Source: Mucilaginibacter gossypiicola (GTDB lineage Bacteria; Bacteroidota; Bacteroidia; Sphingobacteriales; Sphingobacteriaceae). From it: 64,000 bases of DNA. Both the position numbers and the translations under genes were made by a program. The notes under the pieces were generated by a model that did not search any database, had not been told where the DNA came from, and saw only the letters and a program-made list of their open reading frames with translations. Below are positions 6,939 to 15,522 of the stretch, piece by piece. The stretch covers positions 62,001-126,000 of the forward strand of contig NZ_FOCL01000006.1 of the NCBI RefSeq assembly GCF_900110105.1. The letters are read 5' to 3'. Numbering within the stretch: position 1 is the first letter of the stretch; every line of letters starts with the position of its first letter.

Positions 6939-7910
6939 CTACAACCACTTATTCTCCAAAACCTCTTTGGCATGGTAAGTTAAAATAGCAGTTGCACCGG
7001 CACGGCGGATGCTGGTAAGCACCTCGGTGATGGCACGCTGCTCGTTTAGCCAGCCACGTTGTATGGCAGCTTTGATCATGGCATATTCGCCGCTTACGTT
7101 GTAGGCTGCAACAGGCAGTTCGGTATTATCTTTTATTAATTTAATAACATCCAGGTAGGGTAGGGCCGGTTTCACCATCAGGAAATCTGCGCCTTCCAGC
7201 TCGTCCAGTTCGGCTTCAATCAGGGCTTCGCGCTGGTTGGCCGGGTTCATCTGGTAGGTTTTTTTATCGCCAAACTTAGGAGCCGAGTTAAGGGCATCCC
7301 TGAACGGGCCGTAAAATGCGCTGGCGTATTTAGCCGAGTACGACATGATAGACACGTTTGTAAAACCGTTATCGTCAAGCACATTGCGAATGTACCCAAC
7401 ACGGCCATCCATCATATCCGATGGAGCGATGATATCAGCACCTGATTGTGCATGCGCCAAAGCCATTTTGCCTAAAACATCCAGCGTTTCATCGTTCAGG
7501 ATCACACCGTTTTCCACAATGCCATCATGTCCGTCGCTGCTGTATGGGTCCATGGCTACATCGGTAATAACGCAGGCTTCCGGGAAGTTTTTCTTTACCT
7601 CGCGGATGGCGCGTAAGTAAAGACTTTCATCGCGGTAGCTTTCAGTAGCAAATTTGTCCTTCAGGTCTTCGGCGATATTAGGGAACAGATCGAAAGAGTT
7701 TAAGCCCAGTTTAAGGCAGCTTTCAATTTCGCGCAGCAGGTTATCGATAGAATAACGGAAGATGCCCGGCATTGACGCCACTTCACTTTTCTGGTTTACG
7801 CCGTCAATAATAAAAAGCGGGAAAATCAGGTTAGCAGCACTAACATGTGTTTCCTGCACCATTTGGCGTATCACTTCACTTTTGCGGTTCCTTCTTGGTC
7901 GTTGTAACAT
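6939..7910 (-). CDS. hemB: Delta-aminolevulinic acid dehydratase (porphobilinogen synthase)
   Basis: HemB condenses two 5-aminolevulinates into porphobilinogen. The 323-residue product has both active-site lysines: K194 in S-Y-S-A-K-Y-A-S and K247 in M-V-K-P-A-L-P-Y-L-D. At the metal site the stretch D-V-A-M-D-P-Y-S-S-D-G-H-D-G (118-130) has Ala, Asp and Asp where zinc enzymes have three cysteines, so this is the zinc-independent, Mg-type class. It lies 86 bp after hemCD; the gap is a mosaic repeat (gtcattgggg / cccaatgac). It is probably cotranscribed with hemCD. Confidence 0.98.
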   Translation of the reverse strand: MLQRPRRNRKSEVIRQMVQETHVSAANLIFPLFIIDGVNQKSEVASMPGIFRYSIDNLLREIESCLKLGLNSFDLFPNIAEDLKDKFATESYRDESLYLRAIREVKKNFPEACVITDVAMDPYSSDGHDGIVENGVILNDETLDVLGKMALAHAQSGADIIAPSDMMDGRVGYIRNVLDDNGFTNVSIMSYSAKYASAFYGPFRDALNSAPKFGDKKTYQMNPANQREALIEAELDELEGADFLMVKPALPYLDVIKLIKDNTELPVAAYNVSGEYAMIKAAIQRGWLNEQRAITEVLTSIRRAGATAILTYHAKEVLENKWL

Positions 7911-7912
7911 AA

Positions 7913-7994
7913 TAAGTCATTATGTCATTGGGGCATTGAGTCATTACTTGTCAGCTTTATAAAAAATGACCTAATGACCCAATGACTCAATGAC
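7913..7994. repeat. Word-mosaic repeat (gtcattgggg / cccaatgac type)
   Basis: Words taagtcattatgtcattggg and gcattgagtcatta recur as reverse complement (aatgacctaatgacccaatg, actcaatgacg) 30 bp later, forming an imperfect hairpin in the hemCD-hemB gap. Related words occur at 29791-29823 next to purD. Confidence 0.65.
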
Positions 7995-7996
7995 GT

Positions 7997-9571
7997 TTAA
8001 AGTCCAAACACTGCCTCTGCCAGCCCAACTTCGTCGGGTGAGTAGGGGAGCGTGTATTTTACACCCATTTCGTCAAACTTTTTGCCGGTTGATTTGCCTA
8101 TGGCTACCACCTTTTGGTATGGGTCCAGCAGGTTATCGGCAAAATAAGCCTCTACGTTTGATGGGCTGGTGAATACCATCACATCAGCGCCGCTGGCCTC
8201 AACATCTTCTTCCAGTACGGTTTCATAAACAGGCAGGTCGATGATTTTTGTATCGGCAGATAAGCCTTGTTGTATGCTCCTCATCGGGCTTTCGGCACCG
8301 GGGAACAGTACAATTTTACCGTTAGCCAGTTTAGCAAATTCTTCAGCAACTTCGGCAGTATCGGTGCCTTCGCCAACATAATCGGTAAAGTGACCTTTAC
8401 GACGCAGCATTTCTTCACTGCCGCTGCCCATTACCCCAAATTTTACTTTTTTAGGGAATTGCGGGTTCAACTGGAAAAAGTACTCAACAGCATTTTTACT
8501 GGAGAAGAATACCCAGTCGATATTTTTTAATATGTATGAGTCAAAGCGGGTGATCACAGGCACAGTACGGATTAGCGAACGATCTTCTATCTGGATACCA
8601 TGTTTTTCAAGCGCTTTACGGAAATAGCTTTGCTCGCCAAGCTCGCGCGAAATAAACACGCTTGCAGGGTGTTTGCGACCTTTAGCAAATTTGGCTACTA
8701 CTTTTTCTGCCAAACCTTCGGTTGTTGGTGCTTCTAAAAACAACCTATCCGGAAATTCATCTCCTTCGTTGGCCTTAGAAGTAAACACCTGGAAAAGGCC
8801 GTCTTCCTTACGGCAGTAACAGCCTAAAGGCAGGTGGCAACCGCCACCAAATAATTTCAATACGGTACGTTCAACAGCCAGTTCTTCGGCAACATCAATA
8901 TGGTGTAAGGCCTGTAATGCTTCAAAAAGCTCATGGTCAGTTTCGCGGATCTGGATAGCCAATGCACCTTGTGCAGGAGCAGGGATCAGTTCAACCGGGG
9001 TGATCTCTTCTACATGAAATTCGCTCAGGTCGAGGCCTAAACGGGTAACGCCAGCTTTAGCCAGCATAATGGCATCATATTTTTCATCGCGAAGTTTACC
9101 TATACGGGTAGGCACGTTACCGCGAAGGTCTTCAATTTCAAGATCGGGGCGGTGAGCAAGCAACTGGGCTTTACGGCGGTTTGATGATGTGCCCACAATG
9201 GCGCCATACTTAACAGACAGCTTTTGATGAACATCAACACAATCCTTCAGGATCAACAAAAGTTCGGCGGGGTCTTCCCGTTCTGAAACTGCTGCAATGA
9301 TGAGTCCCGGAGGATTTTCAGTTGGCAGGTCCTTATGTGAGTGCACGGCGATATCAATAGTGCCAGCAATCAATTCTTCTTCTAATTCTTTGGTAAAGAA
9401 ACCCTTACCTTCCAGCTTGTCAAAGCTGAGGTTCAGGATACGGTCGCCCTGGGTTTTAATGATCTTTAACTCGGCGGTAATGTTAATGGCAGCGAGGCTG
9501 TCTTTAACGAAATTGGCCTGCCATAAAGCCAATTCACTGCCACGGGTTCCTATAATTAGTTTTCTGTCCAA
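7997..9571 (-). CDS. hemCD: Fused hydroxymethylbilane synthase - uroporphyrinogen III synthase
   Basis: The N-terminal part (about residues 1-300) is porphobilinogen deaminase, which polymerises four porphobilinogens. It has I-I-G-T-R-G-S-E-L-A-L-W-Q-A, the H-S-H-K-D-L-P motif, G-T-S-S-N-R-R-K-A-Q, and Cys245 in F-G-G-G-C-H-L-P-L-G, which carries the dipyrromethane cofactor. The C-terminal part (about 300-524) is uroporphyrinogen III synthase, weakly conserved as usual, with F-S-S-K-N-A-V and F-T-S-P-S-N-V-E-A-Y. I place the start at TTG 9571 because homology begins there and a perfect TAAATTTG box lies 21 bp upstream. The open frame goes on to 9856 but is not family-like. Confidence 0.93.
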   Translation of the reverse strand: MDRKLIIGTRGSELALWQANFVKDSLAAINITAELKIIKTQGDRILNLSFDKLEGKGFFTKELEEELIAGTIDIAVHSHKDLPTENPPGLIIAAVSEREDPAELLLILKDCVDVHQKLSVKYGAIVGTSSNRRKAQLLAHRPDLEIEDLRGNVPTRIGKLRDEKYDAIMLAKAGVTRLGLDLSEFHVEEITPVELIPAPAQGALAIQIRETDHELFEALQALHHIDVAEELAVERTVLKLFGGGCHLPLGCYCRKEDGLFQVFTSKANEGDEFPDRLFLEAPTTEGLAEKVVAKFAKGRKHPASVFISRELGEQSYFRKALEKHGIQIEDRSLIRTVPVITRFDSYILKNIDWVFFSSKNAVEYFFQLNPQFPKKVKFGVMGSGSEEMLRRKGHFTDYVGEGTDTAEVAEEFAKLANGKIVLFPGAESPMRSIQQGLSADTKIIDLPVYETVLEEDVEASGADVMVFTSPSNVEAYFADNLLDPYQKVVAIGKSTGKKFDEMGVKYTLPYSPDEVGLAEAVFGL

Positions 9572-9592
9572 AAGAATGATTGTTTTCAGCTG

Positions 9593-9600
9593 CAAATTTA
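9593..9600 (-). promoter_or_regulatory. Bacteroidota-type -7 box of hemCD
   Basis: On the minus strand this reads TAAATTTG, a perfect match to the TAnnTTTG consensus, 21 bp before the TTG start at 9571. No clear TTTG -33 element was found. The box supports the short start over the longer frame. Confidence 0.55.
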
Positions 9601-10433
9601 ATTTTTTATGCCGATGATAAGATACATCAACTGCATGAAATATTGTTAATTGCAACAAAATGACTGTAATGTGTGGGTTTTGATGTTTGTATAAATTTGC
9701 CCGGCATATCGCGTACTTAACATATTTGCCATAAGGCACAACCTCGCTGCAGCGGATGTAGCTTTGTAACAAAGCGGGTGTCCCAATTTTTTGATTCCCG
9801 AAAAAAAATGAAAAAAGCCTGGTGCTTCTTTTTCTTAAAAAATAGATATGTTCCATTTTTTAAGAGTGAAACAGTGAAACGGCTTTTAAATGTTACTTAT
9901 TGGAAATCAGTAATTTAGTTTTTTACCTGAAACGGTATTAAATTATTGATAATCAGTATTTAAAACTTTTTAGAGTACGGGTCTGGTGTTTTATGATCAT
10001 TGCGGATCGGAGCTTTTTTTGACGCGATTTTTTATGCTTTTTTTGATGTTTTTTCTAATCGGTGCGGGGTGTTTGAATTTGATGATGACAAAATGCTGCC
10101 ACCATGTATTAAAGCAGGGAGGTTTAGCTTTGGGCATTAATACACCTTACGAAGCGAAGCTTCGTAAGGTCAATATCCTTTTTCTGGTCGAAGTTTAGCG
10201 AGGCGTAACTTCGTCCAGTTAATGAGCGGTGATAGGATCATAGTAGCCTCCGTAGCCCGCTGCTGTATCAGGCAAAAACGCACACCCGTTGTAACGTTTT
10301 CGAACGGTATTATAAATAAAATAACATTAATTTATTGTTTTTCAGTTATTTAAATTGATGGCATGGGTTTTAAGCACTACCAGTGTATCAGATAGTTTAT
10401 TTAAGTTTAACAGCTTCTACAATCAACATCCCT
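9601..10433. other. Long noncoding region between hemCD and the ABC permease gene
   Basis: A+T-rich divergent region of about 830 bp. It holds a 37-bp segment (9717-9753) that matches 18007-18043 with transitions only. There is a hairpin ccttacgaagc-gaa-gcttcgtaagg (10145-10169) and a second hairpin-like word (gtcgaagtttagcgaggcgtaacttcgtc, in two halves of under 20 bases) at about 10180-10208. The 70-codon frame at 9986-10198 runs through these repeats and is probably not a gene. Confidence 0.5.
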
Positions 10434-12803
10434 ATGCTCAAAACATATTTTAAACTTGCTTACAGGAACATAATAAAGGACAAAGCTTACTCCATTATTA
10501 ATATATCCGGTTTAGCCATTGGCCTTGCCTCCAGTATCCTGATTTTGCTTTGGGTGCAAAATGAATTAAGCTACGATAAGTTCCATAAAAATGCCGCGCA
10601 GATCTATCGTATCGATAGCAATTTCGGCGATTCTAAAACAGCAGCAAGTTCGGCTGGGATGCCTTTTGGCTTGAAATCGGAGATCTCTGTTGTAAAGAAC
10701 GTTGCTCGCTTATACCCCGGTTTTCCTTCCGTGCTGTTTGAAATTAACAACCGGAAATTCCAGGAAGAACACGTGTTTTATACTGATCCGGGTTTTATGG
10801 ATATGTTTTCATACCCTTTAATAAAGGGCGACCGGGCTACAGCTTTAAGTCAGGCAAATGGGATTTTAATAACAGAAGACATCGCCATAAAATATTTCGG
10901 GAAAGAAGACCCTATTGGTAAGGTGATCCGGAAAGATAATAAGGAAAGCCTGGTAGTAACAGGTGTTATGGCCAATATTCCGGCCAATTCCGATCTGCAA
11001 TTTGATATCCTGCTTCCGATGGCTTTGATAGCTCAAACCAATTACGATCTAAAAAATAACATCTGGGATAATTTTAACTTTTACGGCTATGTTCAGTTTG
11101 ATAAACACTTTGATCCATCTGCCGCTAATCTATCTAAACTGGAAACACAAATTGGTCAGATTTTTCATAAACATAGCCCGGATACCAAGGCTACGTTCAA
11201 ATTGCAGCCTTTAACCAAAATACACCTCGATCCGGAAAGGTTAGGGGATTCGCCGGGCCATGGTAATGCGCAGTACGTAAGTATCTTTTTTGTGATTGCC
11301 ATATTGATATTGATTGTGGCCTGCATCAATTTTATGAACCTGGCAACTGCGCGTTCGGCCCGCAGGGCTAAAGAAATAGGCTTGCGTAAGGTTGCCGGTG
11401 CAGTTCGCGGACAATTGGTACTTCAGTTTTTAAGCGAATCGGTATTTATTTCATTCCTATCGTTATTACTGGCGCTTGTTATTGTACGTATGTTTTTGCC
11501 TGTATTTAATGATCTGGCCAACAGGAAACTTACTATTGATTTATCAGATGCCAGGCTTTGGTTAAGTCTTACAGGCATTGCCCTCATGACCGGTCTTATC
11601 TCCGGTAGTTATCCGGCATTATTCCTTTCTGGCTTCAACCCGGTTAAAGTGCTTAAAGGAAATGTAAAATCAATGGGTGGTAATTTGTTTTTCCGGAACA
11701 CCCTTGTAGTGGTACAGTTCATGGTGTCAATTATATTGTTGGTAGGTACGGTAGTTATTTATAAGCAACTTAAATTTATCAGGGATAGGAATCCTGGTTT
11801 CGAGAAGGCTAATCTTTTGTATATGCCAATGACAGGCGAGATCTGGCATAAGCAAGAGGCTTTGAAAAATATGTTAAGACAAACCTCACTCACCAGCAAT
11901 TTTACTACAATTTCCGATCTGCCGACCGAACTTGGCGGCTGGACACTCAACGTCCAGTGGAGCGGCAAAGATCCGCGGTCGCAATTATCTATCCCGGTAA
12001 TGGCTGTTGATGGCGATTTTACGCGCACATTCAGAATGAAACTGGCCGCCGGCCGAAGTTTTTCACCGGCTTTTAAAACCGACTCGAACAACTACATGAT
12101 TAACGAAAAAATGGCGGGCGTAATGGGCCTTAACGCCGGCACTGCCGTAGGTAAGCCGTTATCAGTTTGGGGCAACAAAGGTACAATTGTAGGGGTAATA
12201 AAAGACTTTAATTTTAAACCTGTTCAGCAAGCCATTGAGCCACTGGTTATACCTTTTAATAAAATAGGAGGATATGTGGTTGTACGGACATTGCCCGGAA
12301 AAACCGATGCTACTATAAAGGTTTTATCGGCAATTAGCCAGCAACTCAATCCCGCTTATCCCTTTAAATTTGATTTTATTGATCAGGAATTATCCAAACT
12401 TTACAAAGGCGAACAGCAGATGGGTAATATCTTTAACCTGTTTGCAGGGTTGGGCATCTTTATTTCATGCCTCGGCTTATATGGCTTATCGGCATTTATG
12501 GCCGAACAGCGAACTAAAGAGATTGGTGTGCGTAAAGTGCTGGGTGCTTCTGTAGTGAACCTGGTTTATTTATTATCATCGGGAATAACCAGGTTGATAT
12601 TCGTCGCTATAATTATAGCGGTTCCAATTTCGTGGTACGCTGTTAATAACTGGCTGTCGGGTTTTGCTTATCACATTAACGTGGGGTGGACGGTGTTTTT
12701 CATTGCGTCTGTAGCCGCATTGGGTATTGCCTGGGCTACGGTTAGTTATGAATCGGTAAAAGCAGCAACCGTAAACCCGATAAAGAGTTTGAGAACGGAG
12801 TGA
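10434..12803 (+). CDS. FtsX/MacB-type ABC transporter permease (about 789 aa)
   Basis: This is the large Bacteroidota form of FtsX-like permease, with two periplasmic MacB-PCD domains and two FtsX domains. It begins M-L-K-T-Y-F-K-L-A-Y-R-N-I-I-K-D-K, followed by the first helix (S-G-L-A-I-G-L-A-S). Three helices follow near residues 285-400, with the F-x-N-L-A-T-A-R-S-A-R-R-A-K-E-I-G-L-R-K-V-x-G motif. A second set is near 665-780 with A-E-Q-R-T-K-E-I-G-V-R-K-V-L-G-A. These proteins work with a separate ATPase, and none is encoded next to it. ATG 10434 is chosen; the upstream frame adds 17 unrelated residues. The substrate is unknown, probably a peptide, lipid or drug. Confidence 0.93.
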   Translation: MLKTYFKLAYRNIIKDKAYSIINISGLAIGLASSILILLWVQNELSYDKFHKNAAQIYRIDSNFGDSKTAASSAGMPFGLKSEISVVKNVARLYPGFPSVLFEINNRKFQEEHVFYTDPGFMDMFSYPLIKGDRATALSQANGILITEDIAIKYFGKEDPIGKVIRKDNKESLVVTGVMANIPANSDLQFDILLPMALIAQTNYDLKNNIWDNFNFYGYVQFDKHFDPSAANLSKLETQIGQIFHKHSPDTKATFKLQPLTKIHLDPERLGDSPGHGNAQYVSIFFVIAILILIVACINFMNLATARSARRAKEIGLRKVAGAVRGQLVLQFLSESVFISFLSLLLALVIVRMFLPVFNDLANRKLTIDLSDARLWLSLTGIALMTGLISGSYPALFLSGFNPVKVLKGNVKSMGGNLFFRNTLVVVQFMVSIILLVGTVVIYKQLKFIRDRNPGFEKANLLYMPMTGEIWHKQEALKNMLRQTSLTSNFTTISDLPTELGGWTLNVQWSGKDPRSQLSIPVMAVDGDFTRTFRMKLAAGRSFSPAFKTDSNNYMINEKMAGVMGLNAGTAVGKPLSVWGNKGTIVGVIKDFNFKPVQQAIEPLVIPFNKIGGYVVVRTLPGKTDATIKVLSAISQQLNPAYPFKFDFIDQELSKLYKGEQQMGNIFNLFAGLGIFISCLGLYGLSAFMAEQRTKEIGVRKVLGASVVNLVYLLSSGITRLIFVAIIIAVPISWYAVNNWLSGFAYHINVGWTVFFIASVAALGIAWATVSYESVKAATVNPIKSLRTE

Positions 12804-12815
12804 CTAACCACTTCA

Positions 12816-12860
12816 TTCACCCGGTCAAAGTCGAGAGAACACCCATTTCGACCGGGTGAA
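12816..12860. terminator. Convergent terminator hairpin
   Basis: A perfect 11-bp stem (ttcacccggtc / gaccgggtgaa) lies between the convergent ABC permease gene and the small secreted protein gene. There is no strong T-run on either side, so factor-independent termination is only likely. Confidence 0.55.
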
Positions 12861-12873
12861 ATTCTGGAAGGTT

Positions 12874-13320
12874 TTACCGCAGCATCGCCAGCATCTCGCC
12901 ATTAGGCCGCTCTTTCGAGGTATAATGCAGGCTGAGCTCATGGTTATTATTTTTCTTTTCCAACTGCAATAGCTCTTTTACAGGGACTGTCATGGCAAAA
13001 TCTGATGCATCGGAAAAATCCCATTTCTTTAATGTATTCCCTTTTTCATCCTGTAATGTGAGGCTGCGGCCGGTACCGGGGCCTTTAGTTTGGCAGTGAT
13101 TATACTTAATGTGCAGTTCGTCGGCTTCATTTGCTTTACTCAGTTGCAAAACCCTTAGATTGACCGGCTGGTTTACATATTGTTTCAGGATAAGTTTGTT
13201 ATTTAAGTAAATTTCGTAACCATCCAATCCAAATTTATTGGAGAAACCAAATGCAGTGAAGCTTAATGTAATCAGCGTAAACAATCCGATAAACGCCGGA
13301 TAAAATTTGATGTGTTTCAT
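12874..13320 (-). CDS. Small exported protein of unknown function
   Basis: I do not recognise a named family. From ATG 13320 the product has 148 residues (an ATG two codons earlier is also possible). An N-terminal signal peptide has a hydrophobic stretch A-F-I-G-L-F-T-L-I-T-L-S-F-T and likely cleavage before residue 25. The rest looks like one compact beta-rich domain: D-G-Y-E-I-Y-L-N-N-K-L-I-L, R-V-L-Q-L-S-K-A-N and L-H-I-K-Y-N-H-C. It ends in L-S-L-H-Y-T-S-K-E-R-P-N. It is transcribed divergently from the LytS kinase gene with a 210-bp gap and is convergent with the ABC permease. It could be a target of that two-component system, but this is inference. Confidence 0.75.
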   Translation of the reverse strand: MKHIKFYPAFIGLFTLITLSFTAFGFSNKFGLDGYEIYLNNKLILKQYVNQPVNLRVLQLSKANEADELHIKYNHCQTKGPGTGRSLTLQDEKGNTLKKWDFSDASDFAMTVPVKELLQLEKKNNNHELSLHYTSKERPNGEMLAMLR

Positions 13321-13451
13321 GATCATAAATTTTAAATGAAATCCTTGATTCTTTGTACAATATTAAACGGATTGAAAATGAGGCTGAAAATTAGTAGACC
13401 AACAACCTGAATAGTCGACGTCAGCTTTTTTATCCTTATCTTCCTCTACTA

Positions 13452-13478
13452 TTTGTGCAGTTTGTCGACATAATTTTG
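13452..13478 (+). promoter_or_regulatory. Candidate Bacteroidota promoter for the LytS/LytTR pair
   Basis: A perfect -7 box TAATTTTG lies at 13471-13478, with TTTG 15 bp upstream (13452-13455). The spacing is shorter than the usual 17-21. The kinase ATG follows 52 bp downstream. Confidence 0.4.
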
Positions 13479-13530
13479 TTGGCCTGATGCTTTTGGTTTC
13501 TTTTATGCTCATTGATAATGAAACGTTAAA

Positions 13531-14592
13531 ATGGATGCGCTGGATAAATCATTTCGGCTGCCGTTTTTAAAACGCAGCACAACCTTAAGGCATGCCCTGG
13601 TGCATGGCGCTTATTGGGTGCTGATCACCGGCTTTTTTATTTATGAGAAAAGATATCTTATTTATAAAGCCAGCATGCCTTATTTTGTGGCTTGCGTTGC
13701 CGGTCGCATTGTATTGCTCATCATCATAGCTTATTTTAACCTGCAATACTTTTTGCCCCGGTACCTGTTAAAGAAACGGTACGCTGCCTACTTTACGGCA
13801 ATTATCCTGTCGGTTATTGGTTATTTAGCAGCTCAAAGCCTTTTTGATTTTTACCTATATGGATATGTGGTAGGACCAATGCGTAACAGTAACCTTGTAG
13901 AATCACTATCGTACAATTTTTTTAGCACGCTGTGGTACCTCGGATTGATGCTTGCGCTAAAGTTGAGTATGGACTGGTATAGTCAGCAGCTGATCATTCA
14001 GAAAATAACGGTTGAAAAATTGAATGCGGAAGTTAATTTTTTGCGGGCGCAGGTAAACCCGCATTTCCTGTTTAATGTCCTGAATAACTTGTACGCGTTG
14101 ACGCTAAAAAAATCTGAACTTGCTCCGGATGTGGTGCTTAAACTGTCGGAAATGATGGAGTATATGCTGTATGATAGCACAGGCGAAAGAGTACCATTGG
14201 AAAAGGAGGTCGGCTATCTCCATAGTTATATGGAACTGGAGCGATTGCGGTTCGGCGGAGAGGCGGATATTGATCTTAATATTGATGCGGAGATAAATGG
14301 GCACGAAATTGCTCCATTGCTCTTAATACCACTGGTTGAAAATGCTTTTAAACACGGACTGGCAAGGCAAACTAAAAGCAGTTGGCTACGGGTAGATATC
14401 GGTCTGAAACAATCAACGCTTGAGGTTATCATAGAAAACGCCAAACCATCGTCAGTAATTAATAATGGTAAGGGAGGCATAGGGCTCGACAATTTGCGAA
14501 AGCGCCTCGACCTGCTTTATCCGAATAAACATGAGCTTTGGTTAGAAGATAGAGAAAATTCCTTTTGGGTTAAGCTGGTAATCGGATTATAA
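13531..14592 (+). CDS. LytS/YehU-type membrane sensor histidine kinase
   Basis: This 353-residue kinase of the His_kinase (PF06580) class has four membrane helices (about residues 25-40, 55-75, 88-112 and 128-147). A short coiled linker precedes the H-box Q-V-N-P-H-F-L-F-N-V-L-N-N-L-Y with His178. The ATP-binding part shows L-L-L-I-P-L-V-E-N-A-F-K-H-G and G-G-I-G-L-D-N-L-R-K-R-L-D-L-L-Y. It has no large extracytoplasmic domain. The LytTR regulator follows after 13 bp, so the two form a unit. Such pairs often control nearby transporters in Bacteroidota; the FtsX-type permease 0.7 kb upstream is a possible target. Confidence 0.95.
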   Translation: MDALDKSFRLPFLKRSTTLRHALVHGAYWVLITGFFIYEKRYLIYKASMPYFVACVAGRIVLLIIIAYFNLQYFLPRYLLKKRYAAYFTAIILSVIGYLAAQSLFDFYLYGYVVGPMRNSNLVESLSYNFFSTLWYLGLMLALKLSMDWYSQQLIIQKITVEKLNAEVNFLRAQVNPHFLFNVLNNLYALTLKKSELAPDVVLKLSEMMEYMLYDSTGERVPLEKEVGYLHSYMELERLRFGGEADIDLNIDAEINGHEIAPLLLIPLVENAFKHGLARQTKSSWLRVDIGLKQSTLEVIIENAKPSSVINNGKGGIGLDNLRKRLDLLYPNKHELWLEDRENSFWVKLVIGL

Positions 14593-14605
14593 GGGCAGAA
14601 TTTAT

Positions 14606-15328
14606 ATGGAAACCTTGCTGAAGTTTGTGGTGATAGATGATGAGCCGCTTGCGCTTGAGATATTGGACAGTTATCTGAAAAGAATTGATCATGTGCATTC
14701 GGTGTATCTGTTTCGCAACGCCGCTGATGCTTTACAGCATTTAAAAAATCACCATGCTGATGTGTTGTTATTAGACATCGAGATGCCCGAAATGACAGGG
14801 ATCCAATTTCTGCAAACACTACCAGACCCGCCATTAACTGTTTTTACGACTGCTTACCGTAACTATGCCTTTGAGGGTTATGAACTGGGGGTAATTGATT
14901 TTTTGCTGAAACCTATATCATTTAAACGTTTTGAGCTGGCTATCAATAAGATCAGGGAGTTCCTGTTGCTGAAATCACAATATGATGATAAAGAGGATTC
15001 TTTAGCAGATAAAAGCACTGATTTTATTTTTGTTAAAAGTGGTGTTCAACGGATCAAGCTTTATTTTAATGACGTTACGCATATTCAGGGGCTAAAGGAC
15101 TATGCCATCATTTATACCCATGCAGAGAAAATCCTGTTAAAAGGGTCCATCAAGGCTATGCTGGACATCTTCCCACAGAAACGTTTTATGAGGGTGCATA
15201 AATCTTTTATCATAGCTGTTAATAAGATAACCCGTTTGGAAAGTAACCGGATTATTTTGAACGGGCATGAAATTCCGATAGGGAGGAATTTTAAGGATAA
15301 CCTGGAGCGGGCGTTAACAATGAGATGA
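14606..15328 (+). CDS. LytTR-family response regulator
   Basis: The product has 240 residues. The receiver domain (about 5-120) has the acidic pair in V-I-D-D-E-P-L-A, phosphoacceptor Asp57 in V-L-L-L-D-I-E-M-P and the Lys in F-L-L-K-P-I. The C-terminal LytTR DNA-binding domain (about 140-238) has F-V-K-S-G, the Y-A-I-I-Y-T strand, R-F-M-R-V-H-K-S-F-I-I-A and a final P-I-G-R-N-F-K. It is the partner of the LytS kinase directly upstream and would bind direct-repeat promoters. It is followed by two hairpins and a convergent gene. Confidence 0.95.
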   Translation: METLLKFVVIDDEPLALEILDSYLKRIDHVHSVYLFRNAADALQHLKNHHADVLLLDIEMPEMTGIQFLQTLPDPPLTVFTTAYRNYAFEGYELGVIDFLLKPISFKRFELAINKIREFLLLKSQYDDKEDSLADKSTDFIFVKSGVQRIKLYFNDVTHIQGLKDYAIIYTHAEKILLKGSIKAMLDIFPQKRFMRVHKSFIIAVNKITRLESNRIILNGHEIPIGRNFKDNLERALTMR

Positions 15329-15380
15329 GTGAAAATTTCAACTGGTTGAAGTTTATCGAAGTGTAACTTCGACTTAAAAT

Positions 15381-15420
15381 AGGACAAGCATTCTGCTTCG
15401 TGTTGTGGGCTTGTCCTTTG
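15381..15420 (+). terminator. Terminator-like hairpin after the LytTR gene
   Basis: A 9-bp stem (aggacaagc / gcttgtcct) with a 19-base loop is followed by ttg. The short T stretch makes this a weak intrinsic terminator. Confidence 0.45.
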
Positions 15421-15480
15421 AACCGGAGCTAACGAAGTAAAAGGGCGCAGGTAATTTAAACTGAAAGCTTAAATTATTTT

Positions 15481-15513
15481 AGGACTAAGTTTAGCAAAGC
15501 GAAACTTAGTCCT
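15481..15513. terminator. Bidirectional hairpin between convergent genes
   Basis: A perfect 12-bp stem (aggactaagttt / aaacttagtcct) with a 9-base loop lies between the LytTR gene and the minus-strand beta-helix gene. The loop words (agcaaagcg) resemble those of the hairpin near 10180-10208, so this may be a small dispersed family that serves as terminators. Confidence 0.6.
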
Positions 15514-15522
15514 GATTGAAAA

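Noticed and set aside
9692..9699. Perfect TAAATTTG on the plus strand
   Set aside because: No gene follows within a reasonable distance on that strand and no -33 element is present; probably chance in A+T-rich DNA.
9572..9856. 95-codon N-terminal extension of the HemCD frame
   Set aside because: It does not resemble HemC, covers the putative promoter box, and is rich in unlikely residues. The TTG at 9571 is the better start.
9986..10198. 70-codon frame with a hydrophobic stretch
   Set aside because: It runs through short hairpin repeats, has no promoter or family match, and lies in a noncoding gap.
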